The notes below the pieces were generated by a model that worked only from the letters and a program-made list of their open reading frames with translations, did not search any database and was not told the origin of the DNA. From JABCPE02 sp963518845 (GTDB taxonomy: Bacteria > Bacteroidota > Bacteroidia > Flavobacteriales > Weeksellaceae): a stretch of 64,000 nucleotides of DNA. Location of the stretch: NCBI GenBank assembly GCA_963518845.1, contig CAUQKV010000009.1, forward strand, positions 1-64,000, written 5' to 3'. Position numbers and translations under genes: made by a program. Below, piece after piece: positions 58,049 to 64,000 of the stretch; position 1 is the stretch's first letter, and each line of letters begins with the position of its first letter.

Positions 58049-59716
58049 ATGAAAAAAGTACTCATTGCAGCGGCGTTTTTAGCGTCTTTTAGTTTTGCTT
58101 TTGCACAAGACAAAATGCAGAATAATGATTTGAAAACTTGGTATCACAAGGATTTTTCAACTACCAATGTTTATGGTGTTAATACCAATAATGCTTACAA
58201 ATTCTTAGAATCCAAAGGATTAAAGCCAAGAACTGTTGTAGTAGGTGTTTTGGACAGTGGTGTGGAAGTAGACCACCCAGGACTGATTAACAACATGTGG
58301 AAAAACCCAAATGAAATCCCAAACAACGGTATAGATGATGATAAAAACGGATATGTAGATGATATCTATGGATGGAACTTCATTGGTGGAAAAACAGCTG
58401 ATGTAGATGCTGATAACCTAGAAGTAACCAGAGTTGTAAAAAAATATCAGCCAATATTTGAAGGATCTGATTCTGCTAAAAACAGAGCAAATCAGGCAAA
58501 AATGCCAGAAGAATATGCCATGTACCAAAAGTCTAAAAAACTATTTGACGAAAAAGGTTCAGAAGCTAAACAATATTATCAGTATTTTTCTGGGTTTAAC
58601 AACGCTATCCCAAGTATTGTAAAAACTCTAAATGGAAAAACTTTAACTAAAGCAAATTTAGCAGCTATAAAACCAGCTTCTCAAGAAGACAGCAGAAACT
58701 TGCAGATTTTAAATTCTCTTGTTCAAGAGGCTGAAAATGTAGGAAAAACTCCGAAAGAAGTTGAAGAATTATTGAAAAAAGAGGTTGAAGGTGCTCTAAA
58801 ACACTACGAATCTCAGGCTACAAAACACTACAACCTTGATTTTGACCCAAGAAAAGAAATCGTAGGAGATAATTATGATAATTATAACGAAAAACACTAC
58901 GGAAACAACCATTACGAAGGACCTGATGCATCTCACGGAACGCATGTTTCTGGAATCATCGCAGGACTTCCTCACGGAAATGAGGCTCAGTATGGTGTAG
59001 CTCATAAAGTGGCTAAAATAATGACTGTAAGAGCAGTTCCAGATGGAGATGAAAGAGATAAAGATGTTGCTAATGCCATCAGATACGCAGTAGACAATGG
59101 AGCTAAAATCCTTAACATGAGTTTCGGTAAGGCTGTATCTCCAGGGAAAAAATATGTTTGGGATGCTATGAAATACGCAGAGAAAAAAGGAGTTCTTCTA
59201 GTAAAAGCAGCAGGAAATGATAACCAAAACATCGGAGAAAATGAGTATTTCCCTACTAATTTCATGAAGCAGTCAGACGAAAAACCATTCGTTAGCAACA
59301 TGATAGTGGTAGGAGCTAGCACAAACAACAACCAAAATCTAAGAGCTAGATTCTCTAACTACAATGGTAAAATGGTAGATGTTTTCGCGCCAGGGCAAGA
59401 AATCTACTCTACTGTTCCAGATGCTAAATACGAATACCTACAAGGAACTTCTATGGCATCTCCAGTGGTAGCAGGTGCAGCGGCTGTGCTTTGGGCATAC
59501 ATGCCAAGCCTTACTCCTCAGCAGATCAAAGAAGCACTCGTAAAAACAGTAAATAAATCTACTGTAAATGCAAATGTAGATTCTAGTGCAAACTTTGACC
59601 AAATTTCAGTTGCAGGCGGAGTAATAGACCTTTATAAAGCAGCTCAATATGCTTATGACAATTTTTACAACAAAAAAGGAGTAAAAGCAAACAAAAAAGC
59701 AGCTAAATCAAAATAA
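58049..59716 (+). CDS. S8 family serine peptidase (subtilase)
   Basis: 555 residues. Signal peptide (1-19, FAFA). The catalytic triad is present: Asp in VGVLDSGVEVDHPG, His in SHGTHVSGIIAG, Ser in GTSMASPVVAG. There is a long insertion between the Asp and His blocks (about 130-285), rich in Lys and Glu, seen in this flavobacterial subgroup. Exported protease, possibly cell-surface; the C-terminus ends in Lys/Ala repeats and no T9SS sorting domain is evident. Followed by a strong terminator. Confidence 0.94.
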   Translation: MKKVLIAAAFLASFSFAFAQDKMQNNDLKTWYHKDFSTTNVYGVNTNNAYKFLESKGLKPRTVVVGVLDSGVEVDHPGLINNMWKNPNEIPNNGIDDDKNGYVDDIYGWNFIGGKTADVDADNLEVTRVVKKYQPIFEGSDSAKNRANQAKMPEEYAMYQKSKKLFDEKGSEAKQYYQYFSGFNNAIPSIVKTLNGKTLTKANLAAIKPASQEDSRNLQILNSLVQEAENVGKTPKEVEELLKKEVEGALKHYESQATKHYNLDFDPRKEIVGDNYDNYNEKHYGNNHYEGPDASHGTHVSGIIAGLPHGNEAQYGVAHKVAKIMTVRAVPDGDERDKDVANAIRYAVDNGAKILNMSFGKAVSPGKKYVWDAMKYAEKKGVLLVKAAGNDNQNIGENEYFPTNFMKQSDEKPFVSNMIVVGASTNNNQNLRARFSNYNGKMVDVFAPGQEIYSTVPDAKYEYLQGTSMASPVVAGAAAVLWAYMPSLTPQQIKEALVKTVNKSTVNANVDSSANFDQISVAGGVIDLYKAAQYAYDNFYNKKGVKANKKAAKSK

Positions 59717-59725
59717 TAAAATAGA

Positions 59726-59756
59726 AAAAACGCTTCCTAATTTTGGAAGCGTTTTT
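59726..59756 (+). terminator. Terminator after S8 protease gene
   Basis: AAAAACGCTTCC/GGAAGCGTTTTT around a 7-base loop, ten bases after the stop codon. Confidence 0.9.
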
Positions 59757-59767
59757 AATTTTAAATA

Positions 59768-59790
59768 AACACCACCATTTCAGTGGTGTT
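59768..59790 (-). terminator. Terminator after surface-repeat gene
   Basis: AACACCAC/GTGGTGTT with a short loop, followed by A/T-rich sequence, just past the stop of the leftward gene. Confidence 0.72.
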
Positions 59791-59799
59791 ATTTTATTT

Positions 59800-62355
59800 T
59801 TAATTAACTGGAACTGAATAGAACCAGTTTTCATACCAAGTTGTTCCATATACCTGGCTTGCAGATGTGTTATATTCAAAGGCACTTCTGATAATATTAG
59901 GAACATCACTCTGTAAATTCAAATACAATGTCTGATAAGAATTTGTATTATTATTATAAATAAAATTCCCTACAAATTCATAATCATGCTCTAAATACGG
60001 ATGGAACATTGTGTAGACAGGTTTTTCATTAGTGTAACCATTATTTGTTCCTACATCTTTCAGTCCCACATAGACTCTCGTATAAGCTTTTGTAGGGTTA
60101 GGTACTTGAGAACTCAATATGTGAAGTTTTACAAAAACCATATTTGTCCCAGGTTTCACAACCACGGTAGCGATTTTATTCCAACGCGAATTCCCTAATC
60201 TCACTCCTGCATTCCATGTAAATCTTCCTACAGCAGGAGCTCCTTTAAATAATTCTACATCTTTCCAAGTTCCTACACCATTAGCATCACTAGTAAGGAC
60301 TTTTCCAGCTCCTTGATTAGTATCTACTATTTTGATAGCAGTAGGTCCATTAGCCTCTATATGTAGTTTAGCATCAGGTTTGTATGTTCCTACTCCTATA
60401 TTAGGACTTCTGTTATGTCCTTTTTTATATCCTAAGATAATAGTATTATCTTGCCCAGAGCTTGCAGTAAGTTCGGTAGCATTGATTCCATTTCCAATTA
60501 CCACTACATTGTCTAGTTCAGCTGTGTTAGCAGTTGGGAAAGTAGAACTTCCTAAATGCACATTATTATGTCCTTTTACCCATTCTCCTGCTCCGTTACC
60601 AATAGCAGTGTTATTACTCCCTGTAACATTATTTACCAAAGCATTTAGACCTTGAGCATTGTTATGTTGTCCTGTAGTGTTCTTAGCTAATGCATAAGTT
60701 CCAGCAGCGATATTGTAACTTCCAGTAAGATTTTCTTCTAAAGCACCATATCCTAGCGCAATGTTGTGTCCTGCAGTAGTAGCTTTAGATAATGGGTGGT
60801 GTCCTATAGCAATATTGTAGTCACCTGAAACATTTTCAAACAAAGCACTATTACCTATACCTATATTAGAGTTACCATTGATGTTTTTAGAAAGAGTATT
60901 CACCCCAAGTCCGATGTTAGCTACCCCTACAGTATTAGAATTAAGAGTAGAAATACCTAGACCAACATTGTAAGAACCTATAGTGTTTCCAGATAGAGTT
61001 CCTTCACCAATAGCGATGTTTCTGTCCCCTGTAGTATTTAAACGAAGGGTATTAGTACCAAAACCGATGTTGTTGTTACCAGTTGTATTAAATCTAAGTC
61101 CATTAGTTCCAATAGCAATGTTATTTACCCCTGTTGTATTAGCAAAAAGAGCTGTAGATCCTAGAGCGATGTTATCTCTACCAGTAGTATTGGTTCTAAG
61201 TGAGTTTGTACCTAAACCAATGTTATTTGTACCTATAGTGTTATTAAATAAGGCACCAGCACCTACAGCAACATTGTCCAATCCTGTAGTGTTATTAAGT
61301 AAAGCACTAGTCCCCATAGCAATGTTGTTATTTCCTGTGGTATTGGATCTTAAGGCATTCGTACCAAATCCAAAGTTGCTAGCACCAGTTGTATTCGATA
61401 AGAGAGCGCTATTTCCTAAAGCAATATTGTCATTTCCTGTGGTACTATTTACAAGGGCATCATTTCCCATAGCAATATTGTCATTTCCTGTGGTATTTTC
61501 ATAAAGTACTCGTTCTCCAATACCTATATTAAATTTCCCTGTAGTAGTATTATATAGAGCATTATTACCAATAGCTAAATTTGAGATTCCGTTAGTACTA
61601 GATCTAAGGGCATAATTTCCTATGGCAATACCACTACCTCCAGAACTAAGAGCACTGTTACCTACAGCAACACCTGAACCTCCAGAACTAAAAGCGTAGT
61701 TACCTACAGCAACACCATTGCCGCCACCATTTCTGAAAGCATTATGACCTATCGCAAAACCATCACCACCTGTATAATCGGCAAGAGCTCCATTACCTAT
61801 AGCTAAATTACCTCCACTACCAGCATTAGAGTAAAGGGCACTAGCCCCTATAGCTAAATTACTTCCACCTCCATTTAGTGAGAATAATGCTCCTGGTCCA
61901 ATACCTATGTTATCACCACCGCCACCTACAGTAGTACCATTACCTCCAAGACCTGCATCTTGTGTGATGTGGTTACTACCACCTACTAGTCTAAGGTCTT
62001 GTTCTTGTATTGATCCTTCAGCTATTTTTACCCATTTACTAGCAGTTGTGCTGTAATAGTAGAAACCTTTAGAAGTTACATTAGAAGTTACAGGATTTGT
62101 AGTTCCTGAGATGTTATCTACATACACTAAAGTAGATTCTTTCAAATTAGCAGTAGCAATGCTTTTTAGTCTGTCTCTACTTACTCTCGGAATCAAAACC
62201 CCCTCGTTTGTAGTTGCAGAAGTTACTGCATTTGCTGCACTGGGTTTTATGTCTAGAGTAGCCTCTGGGTTACTTGTGTTTACCCCCACTTTTCCAGATT
62301 GGGCAAGAGCCAAACTTGTTGCCAAAAGCCCTAATAAAATAATGTTTTTTTTCAT
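59800..62355 (-). CDS. YadA-head-like repetitive surface protein
   Basis: 851 residues with a signal peptide (1-18, LALAQ). Residues 19-130 carry a VGVNTSNPEATLDI start typical of Bacteroidetes secreted fibre-like proteins. Residues about 145-600 are 27 repeats of roughly 14-18 residues with the core (I/V/L)(A/G)(I/L/M/V)Gxxx(A/T/S)L, as in the head of YadA/Hia-type adhesins (beta roll). Residues 690-851 form a beta-rich C-terminal domain (ending SVPVN), and no YadA membrane anchor or T9SS sorting domain is evident. Probably an extracellular adhesive or structural fibre; how it is fixed to the cell is unclear. Confidence 0.82.
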   Translation of the reverse strand: MKKNIILLGLLATSLALAQSGKVGVNTSNPEATLDIKPSAANAVTSATTNEGVLIPRVSRDRLKSIATANLKESTLVYVDNISGTTNPVTSNVTSKGFYYYSTTASKWVKIAEGSIQEQDLRLVGGSNHITQDAGLGGNGTTVGGGGDNIGIGPGALFSLNGGGSNLAIGASALYSNAGSGGNLAIGNGALADYTGGDGFAIGHNAFRNGGGNGVAVGNYAFSSGGSGVAVGNSALSSGGSGIAIGNYALRSSTNGISNLAIGNNALYNTTTGKFNIGIGERVLYENTTGNDNIAMGNDALVNSTTGNDNIALGNSALLSNTTGASNFGFGTNALRSNTTGNNNIAMGTSALLNNTTGLDNVAVGAGALFNNTIGTNNIGLGTNSLRTNTTGRDNIALGSTALFANTTGVNNIAIGTNGLRFNTTGNNNIGFGTNTLRLNTTGDRNIAIGEGTLSGNTIGSYNVGLGISTLNSNTVGVANIGLGVNTLSKNINGNSNIGIGNSALFENVSGDYNIAIGHHPLSKATTAGHNIALGYGALEENLTGSYNIAAGTYALAKNTTGQHNNAQGLNALVNNVTGSNNTAIGNGAGEWVKGHNNVHLGSSTFPTANTAELDNVVVIGNGINATELTASSGQDNTIILGYKKGHNRSPNIGVGTYKPDAKLHIEANGPTAIKIVDTNQGAGKVLTSDANGVGTWKDVELFKGAPAVGRFTWNAGVRLGNSRWNKIATVVVKPGTNMVFVKLHILSSQVPNPTKAYTRVYVGLKDVGTNNGYTNEKPVYTMFHPYLEHDYEFVGNFIYNNNTNSYQTLYLNLQSDVPNIIRSAFEYNTSASQVYGTTWYENWFYSVPVN

Positions 62356-62531
62356 ATGATATAAAAAATTCTGATTATCTAAGTATAATTCTTTCTTTGA
62401 ATTAAAGAAATAAAAACTCTACAAAGTTACTAAAAAAATATAAAAATTTCTTAAAAAACAAGATTTTCTTTTTTGTTAAAATAAATTTATATAATTTAGC
62501 AGTTATTATAAAAATTGAAATCTTAGAAATT

Positions 62532-63011
62532 ATGAAAAAGTTCTTATTAACAGCAGGTTTGGGAGCATTGTTCCTGACAGCTTGTAAATCACAAGGGTCT
62601 GCTACACAGCAAAGCCACACTTTGACTAATTATGACCTAAAAGGCGAATGGGTAGTGTCTTCTGTAGATTATGATAAAAAATTCAAACTAAAGCCTTTCC
62701 ATGAAAATGTTGATGTTCAGTGTTTTGTAGGAGGAACATGGAAACTGATTCCTAACAACTATTCTGGAAGCTATAGCCTAAACGGAAAAGGCGACTGCCC
62801 TATGGTGAGACAAGCCATCAAATTTGAAGTTACAAAAAACAAAGAATTTAGATTCAAAAAACTTCAAGATAATGTAAAGGCTAAAAAAATCACAGAAGGA
62901 TATGTGCTTCAGCTGGAAAATCAGCAGAAAGACAGTTTTACCCTTACACAGAGCGTACCTTTTGAAGGGGAAGTTATTAAAGTATATTATCAATTTCAAC
63001 GAGTAAAATAA
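62532..63011 (+). CDS. Lipocalin-like lipoprotein
   Basis: 159 residues; lipobox LTACKS (Cys18). The mature part begins LKGEWVVSSVDYD (the GxW motif of lipocalins), contains CFVGGTWKLIPNNYSGSYSL, and ends in beta strands (DSFTLTQSVPFEGEVIKVYYQFQRV). Envelope lipoprotein, possibly ligand-binding. Eight bases before the OmpA-family gene, so an operon. Confidence 0.8.
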   Translation: MKKFLLTAGLGALFLTACKSQGSATQQSHTLTNYDLKGEWVVSSVDYDKKFKLKPFHENVDVQCFVGGTWKLIPNNYSGSYSLNGKGDCPMVRQAIKFEVTKNKEFRFKKLQDNVKAKKITEGYVLQLENQQKDSFTLTQSVPFEGEVIKVYYQFQRVK

Positions 63012-63019
63012 TTTATATT

Positions 63020-63712
63020 ATGAAGATATTTAATAAGCCATATGTAGTGGCACTTGGACTCTCTGGGTCATTATTATTCACAAGTTGTGAAGCCATCAAA
63101 AATTCTAATAATACACAAAGAGGTGTAGCTATAGGTGCTGCCAGTGGAGCTGTTATCGGAGGTATCTTGGGTAACAACATCGGTAAAGGTGGTAAAGGAA
63201 CTATGGGTGCTGTTCTAGGCGGTATCGTAGGTGGTGTAGCTGGTGGTGTCATCGGTAACAAGATGGACAAACAAGCTCGTGAGATAAAAACAGCCCTTCC
63301 TGGTGCAGAAGTAGAGCGTGTAGGAGAAGGTATTAAAGTAGTTTTGAATGAAAACAGCGTGAATTTTGATTTCAATTCTTCTAATCTGACTTCTACTGCA
63401 AAAAACAACTTGAACAAGGTAGCAGAGGTTTTCAAAAACAATCCTGATACAAACATCAATGTTTATGGACATACTGATGACAAAGGTGCTGATGATTACA
63501 ACCAAAAGCTTTCTGTAAGAAGAGCTGATGCGGTAGTAAATTACCTTAAATCAAAAGGTCTAAAATCAAGTAGATTTACGGCTATTGGTATGGGAGAATC
63601 TGAGCCTGTAGCTTCTAATGATACTGAGTCTGGAAGAGCTAAAAACAGACGAGTGGAGTTTGCTATCACCGCAAACGAAAAAATGATAGAGGATGCTAAA
63701 AAAGGAAACTAG
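63020..63712 (+). CDS. OmpA-family lipoprotein with glycine zipper
   Basis: 230 residues; lipobox LLFTSCE (Cys23). A glycine-zipper region (about 36-85; GVAIGAASGAVIGGILGNN) follows, then an OmpA-like peptidoglycan-binding domain (about 110-222) with NVYGHTDDKG, LSVRRADAVVNYL and NRRVEF. Anchors the outer membrane to the wall. Same operon as the lipocalin gene. Confidence 0.93.
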   Translation: MKIFNKPYVVALGLSGSLLFTSCEAIKNSNNTQRGVAIGAASGAVIGGILGNNIGKGGKGTMGAVLGGIVGGVAGGVIGNKMDKQAREIKTALPGAEVERVGEGIKVVLNENSVNFDFNSSNLTSTAKNNLNKVAEVFKNNPDTNINVYGHTDDKGADDYNQKLSVRRADAVVNYLKSKGLKSSRFTAIGMGESEPVASNDTESGRAKNRRVEFAITANEKMIEDAKKGN

Positions 63713-63736
63713 TTTATTTAGGTTTCTCATATAACG

Positions 63737-63766
63737 AAAGGTGCAGGCTCATGTCCTGCGCCTTTT
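63737..63766 (+). terminator. Terminator after OmpA-family gene
   Basis: AAAGGTGCAGG/CCTGCGCCTTTT with a 7-base loop and a T-rich tail. Confidence 0.85.
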
Positions 63767-63876
63767 ATTTATTGTTTTTTATTCATAAAATGGTTATCGA
63801 TGGAGAAAATCTATGAGCTTTGAAGAAAATTTGTAAATAACTCTATCATAAAATAGAAAATAAATTGCTTATAATT

Positions 63877-64000
63877 ATGATAAATGTAACTTCAATACCT
63901 CTTTTTGAAAATTTGATTCAATATAAATTTAATAATATTTATTATGATTTTCATAATGACTATTATTGTCAAAAATTATTCTATTCTGATAATGAGTTAT
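63877..64000 (+). CDS. 5' end of an unknown gene, cut by window end
   Basis: ATG at 63877 opens 41 codons without a stop to the window edge (MINVTSIPLFENLIQYKF...), rich in Asn, Tyr and Phe. The region 63767-63876 is AT-rich. Too short to assign; an AT-rich accessory gene is possible. Confidence 0.4.
   Translation, partial: MINVTSIPLFENLIQYKFNNIYYDFHNDYYCQKLFYSDNEL

Noticed and set aside
60500..61950. DNA tandem repeats as a CRISPR or satellite
   Set aside because: The periodicity follows the protein repeat of a beta-roll surface protein and varies in length and sequence at the DNA level.

Overview
The window is a stretch of a low-GC Bacteroidetes chromosome, most likely a flavobacterium of the Weeksellaceae (Chryseobacterium group). 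The basis is the Bacteroidetes promoter form (TTG, 19 bases, TAnnTTTG), the A-rich start regions, and lineage-typical genes: DUF5686, WbqC, class II cAMP phosphodiesterase, flavobacterial S8 protease and DUF2085. The species cannot be fixed from the sequence alone.

Layout. 1-6.3 kb is host DNA: a copper P-type ATPase, an SPFH lipoprotein, typA, two small membrane proteins and the initiator tRNA-fMet. 6.29-46.53 kb is a complete-looking ~40 kb tailed prophage integrated at the 3' end of that tRNA. 46.5-48.2 kb is a scar of a second, related integration (a truncated integrase inside an ~806 bp direct repeat of the left end), followed by three regularly spaced candidate small-RNA units and tRNA-Arg. 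48.3-64 kb is host DNA again: amino-acid permease, serS, lipoproteins, L-asparaginase, a DUF5686 / prmA / wbqC / cyclic-nucleotide phosphodiesterase / S8 protease run, a YadA-head-like surface protein, and two outer-membrane lipoproteins.

Prophage. A C2-type repressor (+ strand) faces a leftward early operon across three 12-bp-spaced TTGnnnnnCAA boxes. Nearly all other phage genes are read leftward: early genes, primase-helicase, an OB-fold DUF3127 protein, an iteron-like TTGTAAGG array (putative origin), S49 protease, scaffold, capsid, tail tube, a duplicated small-gene cassette, both terminase subunits, a DNA methylase, portal, a second tail-tube-like protein, an SGNH-esterase tail protein, the lysis cassette (holin, unimolecular spanin, small membrane protein, M15 endolysin), more morphogenesis genes, tape measure and two large tail proteins. 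Only integrase, repressor and a small HTH operon at 19.5 kb are read rightward.

Most unusual signal. Three separate small phage genes (starts at 17,584, 32,544 and 44,420) have leaders of ~145-170 nt with the same architecture but unrelated sequence. In each, a strong promoter is followed, 2 nt after TTTG, by segment A. Then come B, A' (complementary to A), B' (complementary to B), and the start codon. A' is also complementary to 11-12 nt covering the gene's own start codon. This looks like a family of pseudoknotted or switching leader RNAs controlling a poorly understood protein family. I know of no described class that matches it.
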